Below, in pieces: positions 42,611-52,373 of a stretch of 64,000 nucleotides of DNA. The DNA comes from Chryseobacterium pennipullorum (GTDB lineage: Bacteria; Bacteroidota; Bacteroidia; Flavobacteriales; Weeksellaceae): positions 1 through 64,000 of the forward strand of contig NZ_QNVV01000021.1 of NCBI RefSeq assembly GCF_003384725.1, read 5' to 3'. Under the pieces are notes generated by a model that searched no databases, had not been told where the DNA came from, and saw nothing but the letters and a program-made list of their open reading frames with translations. A program made the translations under genes and the position numbers. The stretch's first letter is position 1; each line of letters opens with the position of its first letter.

Positions 42611-43828
42611 ATGTTAAAACACATCTTACGAACACTCTTACTATTGGGTGTAATCCTCAGCATTACTTCATGTTCTTCCGACTCCACTGATGCTCCTGAG
42701 GCACAAACCTCCCTTAAGCTGGAGCTGAAAGTAGTTCCTGAAAATATTCAGGTTAAAGAATACAAGCATCTTAAAATCAGCTTTAAAGAACTGAATACCG
42801 GATTTACCACCACCAAAGAGCTTACCAATACCAATATACTGCAGACAGTACTTCCGTCAGGAACGTATCACATTATTGCAGAGGGTAATATCATTTATGA
42901 CAATTCCGGGCTTACGGAAGCCAAAGTAAGCGGTGTGCAGACCAGCCTTGTTATCAATGGCAGTGAAAGCAGCAAAACAATAGATCTTGCCCTTAAAGCA
43001 GGAAGCAGCAGCGATCTTATCCTAGAAGAAATTTTCTTCACCGGAACCAAAACTCCTCAGGGCGCCATGTATTTCGGAGATCAGTATTTTAAGATCACCA
43101 ATAATACGGATCAGACTTTATATGCTGACGGCATGCTTGTGATACAGTCCAGCTTTATGACCAATGAAAAACAGGAGTATAGCCCCAACATTATGGCCAA
43201 TACATTCTCTGCAGGGGCCATCATCAGAATCCCCGGAACCGGAACCACCTATCCTGTAAAGCCGGGAGAATCTATTGTTATAGCAGAGGACGCTATCAAT
43301 CATCAAGATTTCAATCCTTTATCCGTTAATCTTACCAATGCCAACTTTCAGATTTTCAAAGAAGACTCCGAAGATATTGACAATCCTTCCGTTCCGAAAA
43401 TGTTGAATGTTTTTGAAAAAATGGTCATTCATACCCAGGGATACTATGCGTATGCCTTAGCCCGTTTGCCACAGGGGATGACATCTGATGCACTGCTCGG
43501 ACAGAATACATACACTTACACTTACAACCTTACTTTCGGTGGAGATGTATATCCTATGGACGGTACTGCAGTCAAGATTCCTAATGAATGGATCACTGAT
43601 GTGGTGAATCTTAGCGTACAGGATTCCTTCCAGTGGCTGGTAACCTCTCCTGCTCTGGATATGGGATGGACTTCTGTAACTTCATTTGACGGGGACAAAA
43701 ACCGTTTTGGAAAAGCAGTTCGCAGAAAAGTCATTGGACAAACCCTGGAAGGCAAAAATATATTAAAAGATACCAACAATTCCACCGTGGATTTTGAGCA
43801 TGGTGTAAAACCTTCACTATTCAATTAA
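42611..43828 (+). CDS. DUF4876-type lipoprotein
   Basis: A 405-residue lipoprotein. The lipobox ITSC gives Cys21, followed by a Ser-rich linker. An N-terminal beta-sandwich (SLKLELKVVPENIQVKEYKHLKI) of the PEGA/CNA kind precedes a domain starting near SSDLILEEIFFTG that resembles DUF4876. It lies 19 bp after the receptor and one base before the DUF6850 gene, so it is the probable surface partner of the receptor. Longer in-frame starts inside the receptor gene are rejected because the lipoprotein signal begins at 42611. Confidence 0.78.
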   Translation: MLKHILRTLLLLGVILSITSCSSDSTDAPEAQTSLKLELKVVPENIQVKEYKHLKISFKELNTGFTTTKELTNTNILQTVLPSGTYHIIAEGNIIYDNSGLTEAKVSGVQTSLVINGSESSKTIDLALKAGSSSDLILEEIFFTGTKTPQGAMYFGDQYFKITNNTDQTLYADGMLVIQSSFMTNEKQEYSPNIMANTFSAGAIIRIPGTGTTYPVKPGESIVIAEDAINHQDFNPLSVNLTNANFQIFKEDSEDIDNPSVPKMLNVFEKMVIHTQGYYAYALARLPQGMTSDALLGQNTYTYTYNLTFGGDVYPMDGTAVKIPNEWITDVVNLSVQDSFQWLVTSPALDMGWTSVTSFDGDKNRFGKAVRRKVIGQTLEGKNILKDTNNSTVDFEHGVKPSLFN

Positions 43829-43829
43829 A

Positions 43830-45344
43830 ATGAAATATTTTCTTTCCATTCCCATTCTGTTGATCTCATTATTCGGTACGGTAGTAAAAGCTCAGGCGAA
43901 TGATACCATTACCGCAAAAATCCGCGAGGAATACAGCTATGAAAGACTGTTTAAAAATACCGTCAATGCAAACCCTTCCACCCGGCTGGGGGCCGGAAAA
44001 TACAGCTTGACTGCTTTCAGTGTATGGGCAGAAACCAAGGACACTCCCCTTCAATTAAAGCAAAAAGGGAACGGACAGCATCTCTGGGGTGTGGAAGCCC
44101 GCACTGTACAGAACCTTGATGATCAGACAGTGGTATGGGGCCATGCAGCCTATACACAAGGGAAAAACAAACAGGTGGTATGGAATGAAAATGCAGATTA
44201 TGACCGTATCTATCCTTATGTCGCCGCCGACAGTGTAGGCGGTGATATGAGGTTTGAAAATTACAGCTTTTCGGGAGGGTACTCCAAACAGATCAATACG
44301 TTTACCTTTGGTATTACGGGACGTTACCAGGCCAGCCTGAGCTACAGGGATACGGATCCCAGGCCCAAAAACACAGCAGCGACCTTTTCTGTCGCTTTGG
44401 GAGCTGATCAACTGATGTTTAAGACACTGAAAATCGGAGCTTATCTTGACGCTGAAAAATATACCCAAAAGCATTATCTAAGTTTTGTAAGCAACCAGGG
44501 CTATCCTACCATCTATACAATGAGCGGACTGGGAAATTACAATGAACTTCTTTCGGGGAAACTTCGCCAGGCATATTATGAAGGCTGGACCTATGGAGGC
44601 GGCATACAGATATTTGAAGCTGAACGCAGAAACTGGTATGTTACGGTTGGTTTGAAAAAGATCAATCTGGATAAACTTTTAACTGAATATACGGACCTGC
44701 ATGCCTCCACCATTGATGAACATCAGGTGAACATTTCACTGGGAAAGTTTTTCGGTTCCGGGAAACTGAACTGGGGACTTTTTGCTGATGGAAGCATCAT
44801 CAAAAGAAAGGGAACGGAGAATCTTTTTCTCAACGAAAACTCGAGAAACTATATACAGATAGGAAGTGTGGAAAAATACAGTCACGCGGTCGATCATGTC
44901 ATCTTCAAGGGTCTTTTGCAAATGAATCATAAAAATGCTCAATCTTCATGGGTACCTTATTTCGGATGGATCCGGGAAAAAGAAAAGTACAGCAGTCCAC
45001 TCTCTTTGACTGATCTTCATAAAATAGTATATGGTGCCGATTATCAGTGGCTCAAAACGTTTAACAACAGCCAGACCCTTTCTATTTCAATGGGGCTTTC
45101 TGCCACAAATGTCTATCGGAAAAACGGAACGTTTAACAATTCCGGAAAGCCGGCGATTAATCAGATGCTGCAGGAAAACTATGCCTTTCAGACTTCAGAT
45201 GTCTGGCAGGCAAAGCTTGACATGCAGTATCATTTCAACGTACCTGTTATAAAAAATGTTTTTATTGGTGGGAAAATGATGTACAGCAATTTTAAGAACG
45301 GCAGCAATACCCTGTTTGCAGCTACGATAGGAAGTTTATTTTAA
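43830..45344 (+). CDS. DUF6850-type outer-membrane beta-barrel protein
   Basis: A 504-residue exported protein with a signal peptide (MKYFLSIPILLISLFGTVVKAQ). It is rich in alternating aromatic strands (VWGHAAYTQGKNKQVVWNENADY, FENYSFSGGYSKQINTFTFGITGRYQ) and ends in LFAATIGSLF, a C-terminal outer-membrane strand. This is a barrel with no plug or TonB box, resembling the DUF6850 family that goes together with DUF4876 proteins. Function unknown. It starts one base after the lipoprotein stop and is followed by the peroxidase with a 13-bp gap. Confidence 0.75.
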   Translation: MKYFLSIPILLISLFGTVVKAQANDTITAKIREEYSYERLFKNTVNANPSTRLGAGKYSLTAFSVWAETKDTPLQLKQKGNGQHLWGVEARTVQNLDDQTVVWGHAAYTQGKNKQVVWNENADYDRIYPYVAADSVGGDMRFENYSFSGGYSKQINTFTFGITGRYQASLSYRDTDPRPKNTAATFSVALGADQLMFKTLKIGAYLDAEKYTQKHYLSFVSNQGYPTIYTMSGLGNYNELLSGKLRQAYYEGWTYGGGIQIFEAERRNWYVTVGLKKINLDKLLTEYTDLHASTIDEHQVNISLGKFFGSGKLNWGLFADGSIIKRKGTENLFLNENSRNYIQIGSVEKYSHAVDHVIFKGLLQMNHKNAQSSWVPYFGWIREKEKYSSPLSLTDLHKIVYGADYQWLKTFNNSQTLSISMGLSATNVYRKNGTFNNSGKPAINQMLQENYAFQTSDVWQAKLDMQYHFNVPVIKNVFIGGKMMYSNFKNGSNTLFAATIGSLF

Positions 45345-45357
45345 ACACAGAAGTATT

Positions 45358-46491
45358 ATGAAATTTTCAGATCTTACAACCGTCCTGCTCATTGGAGGTA
45401 TTTCCATTTTTTTCATGCAGCATACCCGCAAATACAGTATAGACTACGGAGAAGTTGCAGAGCTGTATAAAAAGCCCATCAATGCCTGGCCGAAACCATC
45501 AGTGGATCCGGAAGTCAACTGGAAAGAATTTGAGGCTATAGAATGGGATTCCAACTATTATGAAACGCAGGAACTTCCGGAAGTAATGCTGGGAAAAAAG
45601 CTTTTTTTCGACCCTAAACTTTCATCATCCAGCCAGATCTCCTGCAGCAGCTGTCATAATCCTCAGCTGGGTTGGGGCGATGGACAGGAAGTTGCTTTAG
45701 GCAATGATCACTTGCAGGGAAAAAGGAATACACAGTCACTCTTCAATATTGGAGACCGCAAATCCTATTTCTGGGACGGAAGAGCCAGGACCCTGGAAGA
45801 ACAGCTGAAAGGTCCTATTTCTGCCCATAACGAAATGAATATGAAGCCGGAAAAACTTGCTGGAAAACTGTCCCGGATCAAAGAATACAGGCAGCTTTTT
45901 AAAGAAGCATATGCCACTGAAAAGATTAGTTTTGACAAAATCGCTAAAGCTATAGCCGTCTTTCAGAGAACCATCAGAAGCCAGCCCAGTAAACTGGATA
46001 AGTTTATCAAAGGTGATTATAAGGCAATGAGCGATAAAGAGATTTATGGCATGCACCTGTTCCGTACAAAAGCAAGATGCATGAACTGTCATTATGGGAA
46101 ATACCTCACGGACGAATCTTTTCATAATATAGGTCTTACCTACTATAAACGGGAATATGAGGACCTCGGGCTGTATCATATTACAAAGAATTCAGATGAT
46201 GTCGGAAAGTTCAAGACCCCTTCTCTCCGCGATCTGGATTATACAGCTCCCTGGATGCATAATGGACTGATGGATGACATGCATGGTATTGTCAGCCTTT
46301 ACAACAGTGGAATGCAGATGATTAACCCTACTCCGGAAGAAAAGAAAAAGGATCCGAACTTCCCGGTTACCGACCCTCTCGTAAAGCCCCTGAAACTTAA
46401 TGAGACAGAAATAGACGCCATTGTTTCGTTTTTAAAGAGCATGTCGGGAAGCTATTATAAAATGCCTAGACCAGATATTCCGAGACAATAG
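45358..46491 (+). CDS. Di-haem cytochrome c peroxidase
   Basis: A 377-residue periplasmic or membrane-anchored di-haem protein. A hydrophobic N-terminal segment precedes two haem motifs, CSSCH (96-100) and CMNCH (241-245). Other signature stretches are LFFDPKLSSSSQISCSSCHNP, FWDGRARTLEEQL and KTPSLRDLDYTAPWMHNG. Length is normal for the CcpA/MauG family, unlike the 618-residue paralogue at 17.6-19.4 kb. It closes the receptor operon, which links redox chemistry to uptake of the unknown ligand. Confidence 0.9.
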   Translation: MKFSDLTTVLLIGGISIFFMQHTRKYSIDYGEVAELYKKPINAWPKPSVDPEVNWKEFEAIEWDSNYYETQELPEVMLGKKLFFDPKLSSSSQISCSSCHNPQLGWGDGQEVALGNDHLQGKRNTQSLFNIGDRKSYFWDGRARTLEEQLKGPISAHNEMNMKPEKLAGKLSRIKEYRQLFKEAYATEKISFDKIAKAIAVFQRTIRSQPSKLDKFIKGDYKAMSDKEIYGMHLFRTKARCMNCHYGKYLTDESFHNIGLTYYKREYEDLGLYHITKNSDDVGKFKTPSLRDLDYTAPWMHNGLMDDMHGIVSLYNSGMQMINPTPEEKKKDPNFPVTDPLVKPLKLNETEIDAIVSFLKSMSGSYYKMPRPDIPRQ

Positions 46492-46527
46492 ATTTGAAAC
46501 AGTTTATCTGCTGATATATAAAACAGT

Positions 46528-46570
46528 AAGCCCCTTATCTAAGTTATTGCTTTAAATAAGGGGCTTTTGT
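46528..46570. terminator. Bidirectional terminator after the receptor operon
   Basis: AAGCCCCTTAT (46528-46538) pairs perfectly with ATAAGGGGCTT (46556-46566), with T-rich DNA after. It lies between the peroxidase gene and the convergent patatin gene. Confidence 0.8.
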
Positions 46571-46586
46571 ATTTCTACTGTTGCTG

Positions 46587-48953
46587 TTAAAATTTAAATC
46601 CTATGCTGAAGTAGATCCGCCAGAAATTAATCAGATCATTTCGGGAGATGTTGATGCTGATCGGCCCCAGTAATGACTCGTATCCGAGATTGGCCCCATA
46701 CCCGATCGCGTTGTAGCTCTCTTTAAAAGGAGAAAGCCGTTCGCTGACTTTGCCATAGTTAAGAGAAGGTGTAAGGTAGAGTCTTTTCATAATTCTGTAT
46801 TGCAGCGAGATACCTGCTTTAGCTACAGAAGTTACAGGGAGTTCCTTCTGACGAAGCCCATTGAATTCAGGATTCAGCAGATCGTAATTGTACTCACTTC
46901 CACCCAGATTGTATTTTTGGTTAAGAAACAAATAAGGATTTTCTTCTTTTTCGGATCCAAAGCTCATACCCAGAAACAGGTTCACCCTGGCAGTAAGCCT
47001 CCGGGTAAGCGGATAGGCAAAATTCTCATTCAATGTAAAAGATACCAGATTTTTGGGCTGATAATAATAGGAATCCTTAGGATTTAGGATCGGGTATAAA
47101 AGTGGCTGTACCGTATTCAGATCATACAGCTCATATTGATCTCCGTAATAAAAACGGGTGCTTACCTGAAGATGGTTTCCTCTCGTGTAAAAGTACCTCT
47201 TGTTAAGGTTATTCTGCTCGAATTTAAGGAATGTATTAAAATTGCTGTGATTATAGAGCTTCTTACTGTAATTGTCAAATTTTGACTGATCTACTTTATC
47301 CAGCAAACTGTACATTCTCTCTGTACTGAATTCTGTACCTACGGAAACAACAGCATTGGGATTGATATTGTAATTCAAGGCAATTTTACCCGTAATATTC
47401 CTGTACATATGGTTTGGAAAGTAATCGGCACCATCTCCGCCTCCGACATCATAGAGCCTGAAATTCAAATCATTACTCTTAAGATGAATCATTTTAGCTT
47501 CCAGATCCAGCCACAACCGCTCGCCACTGTCCAGAAACTGCTGATAAGCCAGTCTTGCTTTAAAACGTTCTGAAATATCTACGGTCGCTAAAAATCTTGA
47601 CCTGTTCAAAAGAATATTCCTGTAGGTATAGTTGACAATAATCCCCACCGACTGTTCAGTATCATAATGCAGGGCTACTTTAAACGCTCCCTTTTTAGCT
47701 CTTTTCACGAAAATATTCATCACAAGGCCATCATCGTTTATGCAGGTGTACGTATAATACACCTTAAGGTACTGGCGCATTCCAAATACCCTGTCTATGG
47801 CTGCATTGACCGTTTTCACATCATAATACCGTCCTTCTACCAGCCCCATCTGCTTTTTGATCACCTCAATCTCAGCGTCATCCGTCATTGGGGTACCGTC
47901 TTCTTCATTAAATGTAAACCGGGTAGTGGGAAGCTTTACCTCTTCCATCATTTCATGTTCATATTTGATGCCCAGTTTTCGCTGCGCTTCTGCAAGAGCT
48001 ACAAATTCCGGAAGGTGCTTCCTGGCCTCTGTTTCCCCTATTTTAATGATTCTCCTGAATTTGGCGAAGTCTTTTGTGGTAATTTCTCCTAAAGGATCTA
48101 CAAAGTCTACAAGGATATTGGAAAGCGCCTTCTGATGCTTGAAATCTTGTACTGACCGTATGGCGTGGGTCTGGTAGATCATTTTCATGGGGTTTTCAAT
48201 TTCTTTCTTGGTAAAAAGCCTGAAACCCGTATAGCCGCCGATCACAAAATCGGCTCCCATTTCCCGCACTTCATTCGCAGGAAAGTTACGATCCAGTCCA
48301 CCATCCACCAATAGCTTTCCGTCGATATAGACCGGAGCAAATGCTGCCGGAATAGCCAGCGTAGAGCGAATGGCCAACGGCAACGACCCTTGTTTCTGCA
48401 TAATCAGGCCGCCATTCTCTATATCAGAAGAGGTGAGCTCCACAGGAATTTTTAGTTTGCTGAAGTCGTTGATGTGTTTGGCATTGAAGGTAAGCGTATT
48501 AAGGACTTCACCCATATACTGCCCTTCAATATATGAGCTGGGAAGGGTCGGAATTCCTTTCACTACTGGAAATTCCAGGATATACTTGTCATATTCATCC
48601 TTTTCACTGATATTCACTTTGTGATAAGGGATTTTATTGCTTAAGATCCGGTTCCAGTCTACCTTATAGACCGTCCGTTTCAGTTGATCTGCGTTGTATC
48701 CCATCGCATACAATCCGCCGAGAATCCCTCCCATGCTGGTTCCTGTAATGTAATCTACCTTGATCCCCAATGAATCAATAATCTTCAGGATCCCGATATG
48801 CGCAAATCCCTTAGCCCCTCCGCCACTGAGTGCCAGGCCGAATTGGGTATCTTTGGTTATCCTTTGGAGAGCTATATCAAGGGAATCATTCTTTTGCTGA
48901 GATTTAATGATAAGAGAGAAAACAAGAGCTAAAAATATCAGGATCTTTTTCAT
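46587..48953 (-). CDS. Patatin-like phospholipase fused to outer-membrane barrel
   Basis: A 788-residue exported protein. The signal peptide is MKKILIFLALVFSLIIKSQ. A patatin domain follows: oxyanion loop SGGGAKGFAH (43-52), Ser73 in GTSMGG and the dyad Asp in VDGGLDRNFP (near residue 218). Then a POTRA-like stretch (residues about 350-420) and an Omp85-type barrel of about 350 residues, ending in FSIGFKF. This architecture, like PlpD-type type Vd autotransporters, displays the lipase on the surface or in the periplasm. Probably degrades phospholipids. Single gene. Confidence 0.9.
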   Translation of the reverse strand: MKKILIFLALVFSLIIKSQQKNDSLDIALQRITKDTQFGLALSGGGAKGFAHIGILKIIDSLGIKVDYITGTSMGGILGGLYAMGYNADQLKRTVYKVDWNRILSNKIPYHKVNISEKDEYDKYILEFPVVKGIPTLPSSYIEGQYMGEVLNTLTFNAKHINDFSKLKIPVELTSSDIENGGLIMQKQGSLPLAIRSTLAIPAAFAPVYIDGKLLVDGGLDRNFPANEVREMGADFVIGGYTGFRLFTKKEIENPMKMIYQTHAIRSVQDFKHQKALSNILVDFVDPLGEITTKDFAKFRRIIKIGETEARKHLPEFVALAEAQRKLGIKYEHEMMEEVKLPTTRFTFNEEDGTPMTDDAEIEVIKKQMGLVEGRYYDVKTVNAAIDRVFGMRQYLKVYYTYTCINDDGLVMNIFVKRAKKGAFKVALHYDTEQSVGIIVNYTYRNILLNRSRFLATVDISERFKARLAYQQFLDSGERLWLDLEAKMIHLKSNDLNFRLYDVGGGDGADYFPNHMYRNITGKIALNYNINPNAVVSVGTEFSTERMYSLLDKVDQSKFDNYSKKLYNHSNFNTFLKFEQNNLNKRYFYTRGNHLQVSTRFYYGDQYELYDLNTVQPLLYPILNPKDSYYYQPKNLVSFTLNENFAYPLTRRLTARVNLFLGMSFGSEKEENPYLFLNQKYNLGGSEYNYDLLNPEFNGLRQKELPVTSVAKAGISLQYRIMKRLYLTPSLNYGKVSERLSPFKESYNAIGYGANLGYESLLGPISINISRNDLINFWRIYFSIGFKF

Positions 48954-49146
48954 TGTTGATTCTTTGGTGTAACCGACGAGAGCTTTAAAAATTTACCGAG
49001 AAGTAAAGATACACAAAAAGTTATCCGCTTATCCACTGATTTCTCTATCCTGAAATAAACCAGCCGGTAACCAGCCCGTTTTTATAAAACATCAACACAA
49101 AAATGTAGTACAGGTCATACCATAAAACGGTCAGCGGCTATTCCCA

Positions 49147-51840
49147 TTAGCCGCCAAATGAATTTACTGTTTCTTCAAAATCAATGTCCGGGTTAAGGAT
49201 TTCAAGGATCAGACTTTTTACCGATCTCATTGCATCATCGATATTCCCTTTATCAAACTGTAGGGGAACCATTCCTTTTTTAGCATCGGCAAAGCTCCAG
49301 ATCCCCGTTTCTATAGGATATCCCCAGAATTCGGGAAGATGTTGTACGACATAATGATAAATACACAGCTGAAGAGCCTGTTTCCTGTCGCTGTTATGGA
49401 AATATTCTGCAACATTCTCCTCGTCAATTTTTACATTCAGATTCTTAATCTTAGCTGTTTTATAATCAATGATTCTTAACGTTCCATTCAGTTTGTCGAT
49501 CCGGTCTATAAATCCTAAAAATGAGATCTTGTCATTTCCATCAAGGTAGAAATCTATATTTTCAAACTTTCTTTCAATATCTATAATCTCCAGGCTATTC
49601 CCCTGCCTTATGAGATCAAGATCATGGTTAAGGACGTTTTCAATCACTTTTTTCGCAATGGCTTTATGAATAAAATTCATTCCTTTTTCATAAAACTCCG
49701 GCTGGTGCTTCAGCTTCTCAATAGCTATATTTATATATTCATCTATTGCTCTAACTGATTTCAACAAGTCACTTTCTTTTAATACTTTACCCTTAAGTAC
49801 TTCATATACTTCTTGAAGGGTATAATGAACAAGGTTACCGTAGTTTTTAATAGACAGTTCCTCTTCAATCTCATCGGTTTCTGAGGTATTCAGAATTTTG
49901 GAAAGATAAAAATCAATCGGATTATAAAGGTAACTGGTAAGGTGAGAAGCAGAAACTTTTTCTTTCCATTTACGCAACCGGTCCTGTACAATCTGCGTCT
50001 TTGAAATTTTGACAGGTTGGGTGATAATCGGCTCAGATGAATTTTCGATAATCAGGTGTTCAATCTCATGAGAGCTTTCCATTTCGATCTGAGTAATGAA
50101 GCGGCTTTTTTCACCGGTATTGACTCCGGAGCTTAACGCATTATAAAGCAGGTGTACATTTTGCGCGTCCTGTATCAGTCGGTAAAAGTGATAAGCATAA
50201 ATACTGTCGTTTTCAAGGAACGTGTGCATATCAAAGAACCTCCGGATATCAAATGGGATATACGTATTCTGGGAATTTCCAAGCGGCAGCTTTCCTTCAT
50301 TCACAGAAAGAAGAATGACATTTTCAAAATTAAGAAGACGGGTTTCCAGAAGCCCCATGATCTGCAGCCCTCTCAGAGGCTCTCCCTGAAAATCAATACT
50401 TTCTGAGTTGATGTGCTGGTTAATCAGAATTTCCAGCGTTTCCATTTTGATATCGATATTGTACGGCGTCAGCTGATTCTTAATAGTCCTGAAAGCATTT
50501 TCAAAATGGGAAACATTCTCATACTGAATATCATCTATATCCAGCCATTTCACCTGCTGGCAAAACAAAATAAGTGCATCCAGATACAGATGAGTACCCG
50601 ATGCTTTTTGAAGAAGGTCGAAATAGGAAAGCCCACTCAGAAGCTCATGCAAAAGCTTTCGGGAAATATAAACAATATTTCTTTCTTCTATTTTTGCCTT
50701 AAAATCATTAATGATCACTTCGTCTTCTGCCGATTTCGGAAGCTCTTCAAGAATCGGAAAAATATCCCTGTAATAGTAAGACGATTTATTTTTCTCCAAT
50801 TGTTTCTGCAGATAAAAAAGACGTTTTACCGCGTTGGAAAAAGATAAATTTTTCAATGGGAATCCCATTGTAATATTCAAATTATCAACACCATGCATCA
50901 CGTCAAGACTTGCAGGAAGCAGGTTCTCGTCCAGCAATACGACAGCAGTATTGGAATACGTTTTATTTTTAATCTCTTTAAAAATCTCTGGAAGAACTTT
51001 GGTTTGGGTCACATTTCCGGAAACTTCATAGACTTTGATTTTCTTAGGTTGGCTAAAATCGTCTTCTATCCATTGAAAAGTTCTGTTATCATCAAATTCT
51101 TTCCATGTTTTGTGGTTTCTTAGAAATTTTCCGGCTTCCTGCCTTTCGTCATTAAAGTAATAGCGGTCTGCCTGAAAGAAGCATTGTGCCTTATTCCACT
51201 GCAAAAGGCTTCGCACCAGTTTTTCCTCTACGGGGGTAAAAGCATTAAACCCACAAAACACAAACTCTTCCTTGCTATGTTCGGCAAAACGGGCAATCTT
51301 GGCTTTAGCCTCTTCATGAATCATTCCTGAGGTAGCCCAGTTTTTTTCCCGTAACCTTTCCTTTAGGGCGGGAAGAAAAACATTCATATTCTGCCAGAAA
51401 TTAAGAAATTTCTTCCTAGGTACCTCATCATCTTCCCCGAGGTTCTGAGCCCATTCCTTGATCCTCTCCTCATCAAACATATACTGAAGCACTGCCTCGT
51501 CACTGTCTGAAAATTTTAAGATGTCATCCCAGTCCTTCTGCAAGGTAGGGAACCATTTCAGAAAGTCTGAAAAATCATCTCTGGGGATAAGATTCAGGCT
51601 GCGATATACATCAAATGAAAAAAGCCATAAAGGAATCCCCTGGATCGGCTGTTTATCTGCAATGGTATTAATGAGCTCTTCTATAGTAAAAAAATTGGGC
51701 AGAAATCCCGAATAATTGTTCTCTTCAAGGATCTGCCTGATAAATACAATAGGTCGCTTTCCGGGTAAGATGATGTTAAACGCAGAAAGGTCCGGGTTTT
51801 GCGCCAACAGTTCGTGAATGATCTTATTAAGGAATTTCAA
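49147..51840 (-). CDS. PD-(D/E)XK nuclease family protein, AddB-like
   Basis: An 897-residue protein with an inactive-looking helicase-like N-terminal part (FNIILPGKRPIVFIRQILEE) and a C-terminal RecB-type nuclease domain: the segment FLGFIDRIDKLNGTLRIIDYKTAKIK carries the catalytic Asp and D-Y-K motif. Such proteins pair with an AddA/RecB helicase to process DNA ends. No partner helicase is in the window. The start is TTG at 51840, overlapping the upstream stop as TTGA; no earlier ATG fits. It forms an operon with the DUF922 protease gene and a lipoprotein gene. Confidence 0.85.
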   Translation of the reverse strand: MKFLNKIIHELLAQNPDLSAFNIILPGKRPIVFIRQILEENNYSGFLPNFFTIEELINTIADKQPIQGIPLWLFSFDVYRSLNLIPRDDFSDFLKWFPTLQKDWDDILKFSDSDEAVLQYMFDEERIKEWAQNLGEDDEVPRKKFLNFWQNMNVFLPALKERLREKNWATSGMIHEEAKAKIARFAEHSKEEFVFCGFNAFTPVEEKLVRSLLQWNKAQCFFQADRYYFNDERQEAGKFLRNHKTWKEFDDNRTFQWIEDDFSQPKKIKVYEVSGNVTQTKVLPEIFKEIKNKTYSNTAVVLLDENLLPASLDVMHGVDNLNITMGFPLKNLSFSNAVKRLFYLQKQLEKNKSSYYYRDIFPILEELPKSAEDEVIINDFKAKIEERNIVYISRKLLHELLSGLSYFDLLQKASGTHLYLDALILFCQQVKWLDIDDIQYENVSHFENAFRTIKNQLTPYNIDIKMETLEILINQHINSESIDFQGEPLRGLQIMGLLETRLLNFENVILLSVNEGKLPLGNSQNTYIPFDIRRFFDMHTFLENDSIYAYHFYRLIQDAQNVHLLYNALSSGVNTGEKSRFITQIEMESSHEIEHLIIENSSEPIITQPVKISKTQIVQDRLRKWKEKVSASHLTSYLYNPIDFYLSKILNTSETDEIEEELSIKNYGNLVHYTLQEVYEVLKGKVLKESDLLKSVRAIDEYINIAIEKLKHQPEFYEKGMNFIHKAIAKKVIENVLNHDLDLIRQGNSLEIIDIERKFENIDFYLDGNDKISFLGFIDRIDKLNGTLRIIDYKTAKIKNLNVKIDEENVAEYFHNSDRKQALQLCIYHYVVQHLPEFWGYPIETGIWSFADAKKGMVPLQFDKGNIDDAMRSVKSLILEILNPDIDFEETVNSFGG

Positions 51841-52373
51841 GGGGCTTGATAGCTTTTTAGGTTGTCCAGTTCTTCAGCAATAGCAGCATTATATTCCGCC
51901 TGCTTTTCTTTGTTCATTCCGTGACGGGTATCCCTGTCATAGGAAATCTGAAATTTTTGATATTCGCTGGCTATTCGGTTGTAAATATTCTTAAATTTTT
52001 TATCGTAATCTCCTGAATTTGTAATATTTTCAGCAAAAGCTTTTCTGAATTTTCGTACGAAAAGCTCCGCAATATCGAAATGTTTCTGTTCATGCAGCAG
52101 GATATAATCATTGATTCTTTTGACGTCCTTCCAGGATTTGTCTTCATTGAATGTGGTCTTCATTTCAATTGTAACGGGCGATTTCGGATTGCTTGATTTG
52201 ACCACAGAATATTCCCAGCCACAATGTGTATAGGCGATCACGTCAGGGTTTTCTTTTCTGTTGACCGGGCTTTTAAAATTATCCCATATCAGCTTCTGCC
52301 CTTCCTTCCAGATGATCTTCTGCCCCGGTAAGAGGTTTGCCATAAGAACACAAAATGCAAAGGCAAGTTTCAT
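51837..52373 (-). CDS. DUF922-type secreted zinc protease-like protein
   Basis: A 178-residue exported protein (signal MKLAFAFCVLMANLLPGQ). Its key motif is HEQKHFDIAELF, an HExxH zinc site, with WKEGQKLIWDNFKSPVN and THCGWEYSV upstream, features of the DUF922 family. The likely role is periplasmic proteolysis but no activity is known. It overlaps its neighbours by one base (TAATG) upstream and four (TTGA) downstream. Confidence 0.8.
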   Translation of the reverse strand: MKLAFAFCVLMANLLPGQKIIWKEGQKLIWDNFKSPVNRKENPDVIAYTHCGWEYSVVKSSNPKSPVTIEMKTTFNEDKSWKDVKRINDYILLHEQKHFDIAELFVRKFRKAFAENITNSGDYDKKFKNIYNRIASEYQKFQISYDRDTRHGMNKEKQAEYNAAIAEELDNLKSYQAP

